This document shows, piece by piece, positions 38,151 through 46,595 of a stretch of DNA of 64,000 bases (positions are counted from its first letter, which is position 1; each line of letters begins with the position of its first letter). Location: positions 124,001 to 188,000 of the forward strand of contig NZ_RSFE01000002.1 in assembly GCF_004025325.1 (NCBI RefSeq), in the 5' to 3' direction. The translations under genes and the position numbers were made by a program. The notes below the pieces were generated by a model. It was given only the letters and a program-made list of their open reading frames with translations, was not told the origin of the DNA and made no database searches. This DNA is from Pseudidiomarina gelatinasegens. Lineage in GTDB: Bacteria; Pseudomonadota; Gammaproteobacteria; Enterobacterales; Alteromonadaceae.

Positions 38151-38379
38151 TTTCTATTTACTGAGTAAGCCTAAGTGCCCACTCTGTGATGAAGCGCTCA
38201 AGTTGTTGCATCAGGCTAAACCTGAGAACCCAATACGGTTGCATGTTGTTGATATTACAGAGCAACCTGAACTACAAGATGAATATGCATGGTTGGTTCC
38301 GGTGTTAGTTCGGGCCCGTGACGATGCAGAATTGCGTTGGCCTTTCAGCCAACCTATTGAGGAATTTTTAAATACATGA
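38143..38379 (+). CDS. Glutaredoxin-family protein
   Basis: A 78-residue thioredoxin-fold protein with an active-site-like CPLC motif at residues about 12-15 (LLSKPKCPLCDEAL), a VVDITEQPEL middle strand, and a cis-proline-type VPVLV segment. It matches the short DUF836-like glutaredoxin relatives found between rlmKL and uup in several gammaproteobacteria. The start is GTG 38143, overlapping the rlmKL stop by 8 bp; the reading could extend upstream but the family begins here. Its stop overlaps the uup ATG by 4 bp. The redox partner is unknown. Confidence 0.85.
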   Translation: MTDFYLLSKPKCPLCDEALKLLHQAKPENPIRLHVVDITEQPELQDEYAWLVPVLVRARDDAELRWPFSQPIEEFLNT

Positions 38380-40283
38380 ATTTAGTGCGACTTAACCAAG
38401 CGCAGCTCGCGTTTGGTAACGATCCTATATTGGATCATGCAGATCTGGTCATTGAATCAGGTGAACGCGTTTGTATCGTGGGCCGTAATGGCGCAGGAAA
38501 ATCGACGCTACTGAAGATTATTGCCGGCGACGTGTTACTTGATGATGGTGTGGTTCAAGTTGTGGGCGATACCGTTGTGGCTCGTTTACCTCAAGATCCA
38601 CCGGCGAACTCGTCGCAATCGGTATATGACTACGTTGCTGAAGGGTTGGCTGACGTTGGTCGTGTATTGCAGCAATACCACAGTGCGGTATCGCGATTGA
38701 ATGACCACCCCGATGACGATAAAGCGTTACAAACCTTAGCGCGTCTTCAAACTGCGATAGAGGCCGCCGATGGTTGGCAATTGCAGTCACGCATTGAAAG
38801 TATATTGACCCAGCTAGAACTCCCTGAAGACGCCACGATGGACTCATTATCCGGCGGTTGGCTGCGCCGCGTTGCGTTGGCACGTGCCTTGGTTGTTAGC
38901 CCTGATCTCTTGCTACTTGATGAGCCAACCAACCACCTTGATGTAGAAATGGTGACTTGGCTTGAAACGATGGTCAAAGAGTTTCGCGGCGCTGTGTTGT
39001 TTATTAGCCACGATCGCGCTTTCATTCGTAATTTGGCAACCCGTATTATTGATCTTGATCGCGGCAAACTAACGAGTTTCCCTGGGGATTACGAGAAATA
39101 TTTAACCGCTAAACAAGAGCAAATTGAAATTGAAGCGTCACAAAACGCAGAATTTGATAAGAAGCTCGCCCAAGAAGAAGCGTGGATTCGTCAGGGGGTT
39201 AAAGCCCGACGTACACGTAACGAAGGTCGTGTTCGTGCATTGCAAGCATTACGCCGTGAACGTCAAGCTCGACGCGAACAACAAGGCTCAGCCAAACTTG
39301 CGGTGCAAGAAGCCAATCGCTCCGGCAAACTGGTATTTGAAGGCGAACATCTGCAATTGAGCTTCGCAGATAAGCCAATACTGAAAGACTTCAGTTTAAC
39401 GTTGCAGCGCGGCGACAAAATAGCACTGGTTGGCCCGAATGGTTGCGGCAAGAGTACACTGATTCGCGTATTAATTGGCCAACAGAACGTTGACGCTGGA
39501 ATGGTAAAGGTTGGCACTAACCTTGAAGTTGCTTATTTTGATCAGCATCGTGCCCAGCTAGACCCGGAACTTTCGGTCGCTGAAAATATCGGTGATGGTA
39601 AGCAAGATGTTACTTACAATGGCCGCACACGGCATATTCTAAGTTACCTACAAGACTTTCTATTCAGTCCAAAGCAAGCACGCACGCCAGTTAAAGCTTT
39701 GTCGGGTGGTGAACGTAACCGGGCATTGCTGGCGAAGTTATTTCTACAGCCAAGTAACTTTTTGATACTTGATGAACCAACCAACGACCTCGACATCGAT
39801 ACACTTGAGTTACTTGAACAGATTATTGCTGAGTATCAAGGCACGGTTATTCTGGTAAGTCACGATCGCGAATTTGTTGATAACACTGCCACCAGCGTAT
39901 TGTTATTTGAGGGGCAGGGGGTAGTGACCGAAATTGTTGGTGGTTTCACGGAAATAAACCATTATTTGCGAGAAAAACAGGGAACTAAAACAAGTTCAGG
40001 TCAGTCAGACAAGCCAGTTCCGAAAGAACGGGGTTCTGCTGAGCCGCGGAAAAAGTTATCCTACAAATTACAACGTGAATTAGATATGCTGCCTGAGCAA
40101 GTTGCGGCGCTAGAAAAAGAACAACAACAATTAGAGCAGCAATCAAGCGCACCGGATTTTTATAACCAGCCACACACAGTGACAGCGCCGGTACTTGAAC
40201 GCTTAGGTGAATTAGAAAATGAACTTATGGCAGCCCTTGAACGCTGGGATGAGTTAGAAAATCTACAACAAGAGAGTAGTTAA
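38376..40283 (+). CDS. uup: ABC-F family ATPase Uup
   Basis: Uup is a cytoplasmic ABC-F protein that acts on ribosomes and affects precise transposon excision and DNA branch structures in E. coli. The 635-residue protein has two ATPase domains without membrane helices: Walker A GRNGAGKST, signature LSGGWLRR and Walker B LLLLDEPTNHLD in the first; GPNGCGKST, LSGGERNRALLAK and LILDEPTNDLD in the second. An arm-linker lies between them, and a basic, Gln/Glu-rich coiled coil (about 550-635) forms the DNA-binding C-terminus. It overlaps the glutaredoxin gene by 4 bp. Confidence 0.96.
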   Translation: MNLVRLNQAQLAFGNDPILDHADLVIESGERVCIVGRNGAGKSTLLKIIAGDVLLDDGVVQVVGDTVVARLPQDPPANSSQSVYDYVAEGLADVGRVLQQYHSAVSRLNDHPDDDKALQTLARLQTAIEAADGWQLQSRIESILTQLELPEDATMDSLSGGWLRRVALARALVVSPDLLLLDEPTNHLDVEMVTWLETMVKEFRGAVLFISHDRAFIRNLATRIIDLDRGKLTSFPGDYEKYLTAKQEQIEIEASQNAEFDKKLAQEEAWIRQGVKARRTRNEGRVRALQALRRERQARREQQGSAKLAVQEANRSGKLVFEGEHLQLSFADKPILKDFSLTLQRGDKIALVGPNGCGKSTLIRVLIGQQNVDAGMVKVGTNLEVAYFDQHRAQLDPELSVAENIGDGKQDVTYNGRTRHILSYLQDFLFSPKQARTPVKALSGGERNRALLAKLFLQPSNFLILDEPTNDLDIDTLELLEQIIAEYQGTVILVSHDREFVDNTATSVLLFEGQGVVTEIVGGFTEINHYLREKQGTKTSSGQSDKPVPKERGSAEPRKKLSYKLQRELDMLPEQVAALEKEQQQLEQQSSAPDFYNQPHTVTAPVLERLGELENELMAALERWDELENLQQESS

Positions 40284-40290
40284 GTCATAT

Positions 40291-42042
40291 ATGAAACAAT
40301 TTAAGACCCGTTTGCTTGCGGCATCAGTTGCCGCGCTCGTTAGCACAGGTGCCGCTGCACAAAGTTACTCGCTACAAGTTATCGAATCACCTGAATCTGT
40401 TCGAAACGTATATGGTGTGGCCTTGAACGACCAAGGTATAGCGGCACTGCAAGCACGAATTCCCCGCAACGCTGAATTGGATTTCGAGTTCATTAGCTTG
40501 GCGTTACTGCAAGAACTTGGAATTCCAGCTGACTTCGACCCGGAAACCGATACGCTAAGTTACGCGCAATACGTTGCGTTGGTGCAACGCCTTGAAGACC
40601 GTTTTAATGAGTCGCCTTCTTCGCTGCGCATCGCTGTAAATTTCGCTGCCGATTACGACGGCCAAACCGTGGCATTACCGGCATTCCTGAATAGCGAAGG
40701 CAATGGGGCGTCGAGCCAATTAAATTCGGCCGACCATCAGTTTTTAGGTTTGAACCAGAATAACATTCGAGTTGGTATCGCCTCAGCCCCGTATGAGCGT
40801 TTTGAGTACACCTATCAACCGGAACCGGCAGAAGGGCAAGACATGCCTGATCCGGTCACCACAAGTTATGTGAAGCGCGATTTTACTAGTCGTGCCATGT
40901 GGTATGACGGAACAACCTACAAATTATTGGAACCCTCTGAACAAACCATTCTTGGCGGTGAGTCGGGCTTATTTGATATTAATGAAAACAACGTTGCAGT
41001 TGGGTTTAGTAGTGTTTCAATTACACCACGAGCGCAAACTCGTATTGATACATGCCTTGAACTTGACTCCGATCCAAGCTCTTCGATACCCAGCTATACG
41101 TGTGTTTGGAGTGCTTGGCATGCGTTTCAACGTGGCACCGCAACGAACTTAAGTTCATTCCGTGGTACCGAGCTTCGCACCAATGGTTCCATCTACAATA
41201 TGCATGCAACGCTTTGGCAACTTGATGCCCAGGGCGAAGTTATCAGTCAAACCGAATATGCACCGCTGGTCGAACAACTGGCTGACGACGAAAATGAATG
41301 GTCAACGTATGCCTATGCAGTTAATAACAATGACGTTGCTGTAGGTCAAAGTTGGACCTATTTTGGTGAAGAGCCGCAAGTTGGCGGACGAATCAAAATG
41401 CCAGCCATATTTATTAATGGCGAAACGCGTCCGGTAACAACTGATGAAACCTATGTTTGGGGTACGGCCACAGATATAAATGATGACGATATTGCCGTGG
41501 GTTTCGTGTTGCGTAACTTTGAAGGGACACGCCGTGCTTACCCGTTTAAGTTTGATGTGAACAGCGATGCGTTTGAGGTGTTACCAACGTTCTTTACTGG
41601 CTCATCAACCTATCCAAATGCAATCAATAACCAAGGTTTTGTGGTTGGAAGCGCAGAGATAGACTCTACTGCGAACACAACCCGTCGTCGCGTTGGTTTC
41701 GTTTATGACATGAACAATCCGGACCAAGGTTTGATTGATTTAAATGACGCCGTTGGCTGCAGCGCAGATTACTTTATTGTGTCTGCGGATGGCATTAACG
41801 AGCAAAATCAAATTCTTGTGACGGCGACCACTGACAGAAATTACACAGACTCCCAAGGTGAAACTCAGTCTGAACAGGTGTCATTGAGCTTAATTCTAAA
41901 TCCTGAATCAGGTGAAATCACCAACTGCACAGACGAGGGCACCCAAGTTCAACGCCAAGGTGGGGCTATGTCTCCTTTCGGCCTGTTTGCTATGTTGCTG
42001 ATTGGTGGTCTTATTACAGTTCGTCGTAAATTCATGCGTTAA
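40291..42042 (+). CDS. DUF3466 family exported protein with HAF-like repeats
   Basis: A 583-residue secreted or surface protein with a signal peptide (about 1-23, ending AAAQ). At least six repeats of the type xxINxxxxAVGxx occur (for example FDINENNVAVGFSS, YAVNNNDVAVGQSW, TDINDDDIAVGFVL, NAINNQGFVVGSAE), similar to the HAF repeat of extracellular proteins and likely to form a beta-propeller. The C-terminus has a Gly-Gly pair, a hydrophobic helix (SPFGLFAMLLIGGLITV) and a basic end RRKFMR, resembling a C-terminal sorting signal such as GlyGly-CTERM. DUF3466 genes lie next to uup and rmf in related bacteria. No function is known. Confidence 0.85.
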   Translation: MKQFKTRLLAASVAALVSTGAAAQSYSLQVIESPESVRNVYGVALNDQGIAALQARIPRNAELDFEFISLALLQELGIPADFDPETDTLSYAQYVALVQRLEDRFNESPSSLRIAVNFAADYDGQTVALPAFLNSEGNGASSQLNSADHQFLGLNQNNIRVGIASAPYERFEYTYQPEPAEGQDMPDPVTTSYVKRDFTSRAMWYDGTTYKLLEPSEQTILGGESGLFDINENNVAVGFSSVSITPRAQTRIDTCLELDSDPSSSIPSYTCVWSAWHAFQRGTATNLSSFRGTELRTNGSIYNMHATLWQLDAQGEVISQTEYAPLVEQLADDENEWSTYAYAVNNNDVAVGQSWTYFGEEPQVGGRIKMPAIFINGETRPVTTDETYVWGTATDINDDDIAVGFVLRNFEGTRRAYPFKFDVNSDAFEVLPTFFTGSSTYPNAINNQGFVVGSAEIDSTANTTRRRVGFVYDMNNPDQGLIDLNDAVGCSADYFIVSADGINEQNQILVTATTDRNYTDSQGETQSEQVSLSLILNPESGEITNCTDEGTQVQRQGGAMSPFGLFAMLLIGGLITVRRKFMR

Positions 42043-42080
42043 TCAAACAAGTTAATCTAAGCAAACTTGCTTTAATAAAC

Positions 42081-42130
42081 GGCGTGTTTTCATTGACTTA
42101 AAGAGTCATTCGAAAATACGCCTTTTTTTT
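42081..42130 (+). terminator. Rho-independent terminator after the DUF3466 gene
   Basis: GGCGTGTTTTC (42081-42091) pairs with GAAAATACGCC (42112-42122), one G-U pair included. A secondary TGACT/AGTCA stem sits inside the loop, and eight T follow (42123-42130). Confidence 0.88.
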
Positions 42131-42133
42131 GAT

Positions 42134-42161
42134 TTGAACTCCCTCCCAAAATTGCTATCTA
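42134..42161 (+). promoter_or_regulatory. Candidate rmf promoter
   Basis: TTGAAC (42134-42139) and TATCTA (42156-42161) are separated by 16 bp, right after the upstream terminator. Transcription would begin near 42168, giving a leader of about 85 nt. Growth-phase control, known for rmf in E. coli, cannot be read from the sequence. Confidence 0.45.
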
Positions 42162-42169
42162 TTAATTAA

Positions 42170-42209
42170 GAGCGTCAGCCAATGCAATAAATTGGCAACC
42201 ACGATGCTC
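42170..42209 (+). promoter_or_regulatory. Predicted hairpin in the rmf leader
   Basis: Two stacked stems: GAGCGTC (42170-42176) with GATGCTC (42203-42209), one G-U pair, and inside it GCCAAT (42178-42183) with ATTGGC (42191-42196) around a 7-nt loop. If transcription begins near 42168, the hairpin forms the very 5' end of the mRNA, a position that can stabilise transcripts. Function is inferred. Confidence 0.45.
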
Positions 42210-42253
42210 TGAAAACAACTAAAATTTCGTAAAATCGGACGAGGAAGTGAATT

Positions 42254-42427
42254 ATGAAACGACAAAAACGCGATCGCCTAGAACGTGCGCACGCACAGGG
42301 TTTCAAAGCCGGAGTATCTGGTCGTTCAAAGGAACTATGTCCTTATCAGAACCAAGAAGTACGATCACAGTGGTTAGGCGGTTGGCGAGATGCCATGGAA
42401 GCGCGAGGTGGCGGTTTATTCCGCTGA
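42254..42427 (+). CDS. rmf: Ribosome modulation factor
   Basis: RMF dimerises 70S ribosomes into inactive 100S particles in stationary phase. The 57-residue product starts MKRQKRDRLERAHAQG and contains GRSKELCPY and RSQWLGGWRDAME, nearly identical to the E. coli protein (55 residues). It is basic and small, as expected. A GAGGAAG site precedes the ATG. It has its own candidate promoter and a structured leader, and a bidirectional terminator separates it from the convergent fabA. The order rmf-fabA is conserved with E. coli. Confidence 0.97.
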   Translation: MKRQKRDRLERAHAQGFKAGVSGRSKELCPYQNQEVRSQWLGGWRDAMEARGGGLFR

Positions 42428-42474
42428 TATAAATCCCGTCCACATGTTGAGTGGAAAATTAATCCTACCAATGA

Positions 42475-42503
42475 AAAAGCCCGCCAAAAATTAGCGGGCT
42501 TTT
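42475..42503 (+). terminator. Bidirectional terminator between rmf and fabA
   Basis: AAAAGCCCGC (42475-42484) pairs with GCGGGCTTTT (42494-42503). The A and T tracts on either side allow it to end both rmf (plus strand) and fabA (minus strand) transcripts. Confidence 0.88.
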
Positions 42504-42526
42504 AACATTTATACAGACTGCATTTA

Positions 42527-43039
42527 TTAGAAAGTTGATGTGTCAGTAAACAAACCAACTTTTAAGTCTTTTGCGGTATAGATAGTTCTACCGTCGACTT
42601 CAACCCGCCCGTCAGCTATTCCCATATATAATGAACGCTTCAAAACACGTTTATAATCAATGAAATAACTTACTTTTTTGGCGGAAGGGAGAATCTGTCC
42701 AGTAAATTTGACTTCACCAACACCAAGCGCGCGACCGCGACCAGGGCCACCTAAACAGGCTAAGAAGAAACCTGTTAGTTGCCACATCGCATCGAGCCCA
42801 AGACAACCGGGCATGACCGGGTCGCCAATAAAGTGGCAGTCAAAAAACCATAAGTCGGGGTTTATATCCAGTTCGGCATGAATATACCCTTTACCATATG
42901 CTCCGCCGTCTTCCGTAATCTCTAAGACACGGTCCATCATGAGCATATTAGGGGCAGGGAGCTGGCTATTGCCAGGGCCAAACATTTCGCCGCGTGAGCA
43001 GGCTAAGAGCTCTTCGCGAGTAAAGCTATTTTGTTTCAT
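42527..43039 (-). CDS. fabA: 3-hydroxydecanoyl-ACP dehydratase/isomerase
   Basis: FabA dehydrates 3-hydroxydecanoyl-ACP and isomerises the product to cis-3-decenoyl-ACP, the branch point to unsaturated fatty acids. The 170-residue hot-dog-fold protein keeps the catalytic H69 and D83 ([16 protein letters not shown]), and [24 protein letters not shown] and [11 protein letters not shown], all nearly as in E. coli. I chose ATG 43039, which has AAGG 6 nt upstream and matches the family start; an in-frame start 8 codons upstream is less likely. The control region holds FabR- and FadR-like sites. Confidence 0.97.
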   Translation of the reverse strand: MKQNSFTREELLACSRGEMFGPGNSQLPAPNMLMMDRVLEITEDGGAYGKGYIHAELDINPDLWFFDCHFIGDPVMPGCLGLDAMWQLTGFFLACLGGPGRGRALGVGEVKFTGQILPSAKKVSYFIDYKRVLKRSLYMGIADGRVEVDGRTIYTAKDLKVGLFTDTSTF

Positions 43040-43101
43040 AAGTACCTTGTTTTGCTGCGTCAATCATTAGGAAACGCTAATCATTGTGAGGTTTCTCGCG
43101 T

Positions 43102-43130
43102 AGATTAGCGAACACGTGTACGCTTAACAA
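43102..43130 (-). promoter_or_regulatory. fabA promoter
   Basis: On the minus strand, -35 TTGTTA (43130-43125) and -10 TAATCT (43107-43102) have an ideal 17-bp spacer. Transcription would start near 43095, about 55 nt before the fabA ATG. Confidence 0.7.
43107..43124 (-). promoter_or_regulatory. fabR operator: FabR-like operator in the fabA promoter spacer
   Basis: AGCGAACACGTGTACGCT is an almost perfect 18-bp palindrome matching the FabR operator pattern AGCGTACA-N2-TGTACGCT known for fabA and fabB. It fills the space between -35 and -10, so FabR binding should block RNA polymerase. FabR binding itself is inferred. Confidence 0.7.
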
Positions 43131-43142
43131 GTCCGACAAGTA
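43126..43142 (-). promoter_or_regulatory. fadR operator: FadR-like activator site at the fabA -35
   Basis: On the minus strand TACTTGTCGGACTTGTT (43142-43126) resembles the E. coli fabA FadR operator, which I remember as having the core ATCGGACTTGTT. It overlaps the -35 element from upstream, the position from which FadR activates fabA in E. coli. It starts right after the stop of the Lon-like gene. Confidence 0.6.
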
Positions 43143-45059
43143 TTATCGTGCAATAAATTTACGCCACCATGGCAGCTCGCGGTCTATGTGCTGCAATTCA
43201 TTTAAGCGCTGTTCAATGCGCGCATATAGTTGTTTTTGCTCAGATTGTGTCAGTAATTCCAAGGCCTGGCCAACGTGTTCTATTGCGAACACATGAAATT
43301 GATTGGCTTGCACAGCTTTGATAACGTCATCACCAAGGTTGAGCTGGCTCAAGTTAGCAGCAGGAATAATTACCCCTTGGTGACCAGTCAGGCCCCGGAT
43401 ACGGCAAAGCTCGAAATAACCTTCAATCTTTTCATTAACGGCACCAATTGCTTGTACACGGCCGAACTGATCAACCGCACCAGTAATCGCCAAACCTTGT
43501 TGAATGGGGGCTTCTGCTAAAGCCGACAGCAAGCAGCACAGTTCAGCCAGCGACGCGCTGTCGCCGTCAACTTCATGGTAGGACTGCTCAAATACAATGG
43601 TCGCTGACAACGCCATGGCTTCATTGCGAGCAAATACGTTGGCGATATACGCACTTAAAATCATTACACCTTTGGTATGGATACTGCCACTCAGTTCAGA
43701 CTTTCGGTCAATGTCGATAATATCGCCATCGCCATAATGCACCGTTGCTGTTATTCGCGTTGGCTCGCCAAATTCATGACCGCCTGCAGTAATAACGGTT
43801 AGGCCGTTAATCTGGCCGATAACTTCACCTTCGGTGGCAATATAAACTTGCCCTTCAAGAATAGAGCGACGGCTGAGCTCGGCAATGTAGCCATCGCGCT
43901 GGTCTCGCTGTGCAAGTGCTTGGCGAATATGTTCACCGGTTATCTCCGCACTCTGCGCCTTGGTCGCCAGCGCACAAGCTTCACGTAGTAACTGCATAAT
44001 TGCGATGGTATCGAGTGACAACTCTGTTTGAAAATCGGTAATACGCGTTACAAATTTAAATAATGCGGAATATGCATCGGCAGCTAATGGCTGCACAGCG
44101 GCTTCGCGCACAACATAGCTTAAGTAGTCAAAGTAGGGCGCCAATGGCGCTTTTTGCAGCGAGTAATGTGACGAAAAGTCAGCTAAATAGGGAAACAAAT
44201 TATCAAAATCACGATCGAGTTCCCGCAATTGGGCGTAAATCTCTCGCTCGCCGAGCAGTAGCACTTTAATGTGCACGGGAATAGCCTCGGGCTGATAATA
44301 GGCCGCGATGTTGGCGTCGCCTGGTTGCGCCCAATCAAATTCACTGGTGCGTAGAATATATTTTAATTTACGCCACAAGCCCGGTTGTATTAAAAGTTCT
44401 TCGGCATCAATGGCTAGCACACCACCGTTGGCTTTTAGTACCGCTCCAGCTTCAATGAGGTGAAGATCGGACGAAATAGTTCCTTCAACACTTTGCAACC
44501 GAATGCTACCAAACAGCGTCGATTCAGTGACACGATCGCACAACATGAACGGCTCATGTTCATCGTGAGTTACAATAACGGTCGCCAGTTCAGAACCGGG
44601 CAAATCGTCAAAGGTTCTATCTTCAATCAACGCAATATACTTCGCGACGCGTTCACTGGTATAAGTTTCCAGAATAAAGTCTTTCAACGGGCCGCGTACC
44701 GAAACATCTGCCTGTAAAAATTCCCAGAGTTTAATGAGAAAATCGTTGGCTTTTCCGCATGGCAAGTTTACGCAAAGCGGTTGATAAGCGCTTTCTGGAT
44801 TTGCGACATATACCCAGTCAAATTTATTGGCATGTAACCAGTGTTGTTCATTCTGAACTTCGTTCAGTACATCAAGCGTGCGCATGCCGGCGGGCGTTAC
44901 AATAAATCCATGTGCATAGCGACCGGCTATGCTTAAAGCCTGCTGCAGTGCTGACAGCGCACGTTGCTGCCCAACTAACGCACTAGGCGTTGAGGTGGCT
45001 GGCCGTTGTTTGGCCCATTCGGTTATTTGTGGTTGTAGTGCTTCCGCAGCAATGCGCAT
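43143..45059 (-). CDS. Lon-related protease (YcbZ/LonH type)
   Basis: A 638-residue cytoplasmic protein with a C-terminal Lon-type protease domain. The Ser-Lys dyad is S501 (GDSAS) and K544 (NEKIEG), 43 residues apart as in Lon. The N-terminal part resembles an AAA+ region, but the Walker A position (VTPAGMRTLDVL) lacks the GKT signature; a Walker B-like GGVLAIDAEE is present. The degenerate site fits the YcbZ group, which lies beside fabA in E. coli. Substrates are unknown. Its stop is immediately before the fabA FadR-like site. matP, which neighbours ycbZ in E. coli, is not found here. Confidence 0.9.
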   Translation of the reverse strand: MRIAAEALQPQITEWAKQRPATSTPSALVGQQRALSALQQALSIAGRYAHGFIVTPAGMRTLDVLNEVQNEQHWLHANKFDWVYVANPESAYQPLCVNLPCGKANDFLIKLWEFLQADVSVRGPLKDFILETYTSERVAKYIALIEDRTFDDLPGSELATVIVTHDEHEPFMLCDRVTESTLFGSIRLQSVEGTISSDLHLIEAGAVLKANGGVLAIDAEELLIQPGLWRKLKYILRTSEFDWAQPGDANIAAYYQPEAIPVHIKVLLLGEREIYAQLRELDRDFDNLFPYLADFSSHYSLQKAPLAPYFDYLSYVVREAAVQPLAADAYSALFKFVTRITDFQTELSLDTIAIMQLLREACALATKAQSAEITGEHIRQALAQRDQRDGYIAELSRRSILEGQVYIATEGEVIGQINGLTVITAGGHEFGEPTRITATVHYGDGDIIDIDRKSELSGSIHTKGVMILSAYIANVFARNEAMALSATIVFEQSYHEVDGDSASLAELCCLLSALAEAPIQQGLAITGAVDQFGRVQAIGAVNEKIEGYFELCRIRGLTGHQGVIIPAANLSQLNLGDDVIKAVQANQFHVFAIEHVGQALELLTQSEQKQLYARIEQRLNELQHIDRELPWWRKFIAR

Positions 45060-45123
45060 TCTTTGTCTCCCTTTGAGTTACAGCCCATGATACCACTGTA
45101 AGTGGCGCTCGCCACGCATTCCC

Positions 45124-45996
45124 TTAATCTTGAATAACAAAACTGACTTGAATAGGGGTAACTGTATATCCCGCGCTTTCTAACAACGCGACAAGCCCGT
45201 TTGAACCGCCTAAATGACCAGCTCCGACTGCAATAAAAGTGGATTGGGTTGCCAGCAATTTCGGAAGTTTCTCAAGCCATTGCTCATTTCGATGATCAAG
45301 CAGCCCATATTGATAGTCACCAAAGTCATCTTGATCTTGAATAAGTTGATAAACTTCGTCACCGTTACCCGTTAAATAAGCTTGCTCAAGCTGCTGTAAC
45401 GATTGCTTACTTTGGGCTGACTCAGTGGCCAACTCAAACAATGAGGTGACTTGTAAATCGAGTGGAATGGTGTCAAAAAGTGAAATCTGCTCGGCCACAG
45501 ACTCCAGTCCAACAATCGTTTTTTGGGCTTGGTTTGCCTGAATTGTAAAAAATTCATCCAGCCTTAATGGCGCGGTTGCACATTCCAGATAGTTTTGTAG
45601 AAATAGGGCACTTAAAAACACTGGCCGTAGCGCAGATATCTGTTGAAACGGTAGGTTTAACTCGTCCTCAACAAGCGACTTTAATCGCAAATACTCAGAG
45701 TCATTCAATAGTTGCTCTAGATAATCTGCCGGCTGTTGCAACACATTCTGTTGCAGCGCGCATTGTTGCTCTGGCTCCGCTAAATTGACTTCAACAACAA
45801 GTTGCTGGGAACTTTCAAACGCTTTAAGAACCGGCTCAGGCGTTGCGATTTCAACACCGCAAACCATATGCATGGTACCGAAAAGATACGAAGTAGGTTG
45901 GTGGTCGGGATGAGAAACCTTAAAAAATATGTTCGCTTGTGCCGGTGTCAGAACGGCAAAGTAAAGTGCGAAAGTAACAACAAATAAATAGCGCAT
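45124..45996 (-). CDS. TraB/GumN family protein
   Basis: A 290-residue exported protein with a signal peptide (about 1-21, ending AQA). It has the TraB/GumN fold signature: SYLFGTMHMV near residue 38 and FIAVGAGHLGGSNGLVALLESAGYTV near the C-terminus, with conserved Gly, His and Glu thought to form a metallo-site. The family is widespread (bacterial GumN/TraB and animal Tiki proteins are related) and members have been proposed to be metalloproteases; activity here is unproven. It lies 64 bp before the Lon-like gene on the same strand and may share its transcript. Confidence 0.85.
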   Translation of the reverse strand: MRYLFVVTFALYFAVLTPAQANIFFKVSHPDHQPTSYLFGTMHMVCGVEIATPEPVLKAFESSQQLVVEVNLAEPEQQCALQQNVLQQPADYLEQLLNDSEYLRLKSLVEDELNLPFQQISALRPVFLSALFLQNYLECATAPLRLDEFFTIQANQAQKTIVGLESVAEQISLFDTIPLDLQVTSLFELATESAQSKQSLQQLEQAYLTGNGDEVYQLIQDQDDFGDYQYGLLDHRNEQWLEKLPKLLATQSTFIAVGAGHLGGSNGLVALLESAGYTVTPIQVSFVIQD

Positions 45997-46176
45997 AGCC
46001 GGATAACCCCAGTTGAATCATATGCCTGAATGGCACAATATACCATGACGGACTTAATACGACACGAATACGACAGATGCGACAAATTATATGACTGTCC
46101 GCTAAATGTCGTCACGGTTGTGCAGGATTATCGGTAACTTACATCTAACTTGTTATCGACACCTAGGAATAAGCAA

Positions 46177-46587
46177 ATGAAAAAAGACGAACAAACTGTT
46201 GGCATGTTAGACATTCTACGTAATGGCTTTTGGTTTTATTTCACCCATAACAACCATGAAATAGCAGCACACGCCAGTGGGTTTAGTGGCCGTGAAACGA
46301 TATACGTGGATGACAGCAAGGTTTCTACGAAGCTTTCCTGGCGTTTCAAGAGCGGGCACGAATTTCAGCTTGATGGTCACCAGTACCGTGTTGTGTTTGA
46401 CGTTGTCAGTATATGGAAAGGACAAATTGCCTGTCATTTATATATCGACGACAAACATGTTGAAACCAATGAACACGCTATGGCAATTAATAACACCAAA
46501 TTAGGTTGGAAAACCTTCTTTATCATGTTTGCCGCAGGCCTAGTTTTTGGTGCGCTGAGCGCATACCTCGTAAAACTTTTCGTGTAG
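46177..46587 (+). CDS. Membrane protein with a possible FAIM1-like beta domain
   Basis: A 136-residue protein with a beta-rich N-terminal domain and one C-terminal transmembrane helix (about 112-132). The stretch HASGFSGRETIYVDDSKV, SWRFKSGHEFQLDG and HLYIDDKHVE resembles the FAIM1 beta-sandwich (SGKRVVYVDGK, WMFK, LEINGK), which I suggest only as a hypothesis from pattern memory. I know no bacterial function. The ATG at 46177 has AGGA about 9 nt upstream; a start 27 bp earlier is possible. It is followed after 8 bp by an HTH gene, whose product also ends in a membrane helix. Confidence 0.7.
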   Translation: MKKDEQTVGMLDILRNGFWFYFTHNNHEIAAHASGFSGRETIYVDDSKVSTKLSWRFKSGHEFQLDGHQYRVVFDVVSIWKGQIACHLYIDDKHVETNEHAMAINNTKLGWKTFFIMFAAGLVFGALSAYLVKLFV

Positions 46588-46595
46588 GGGCAGAC

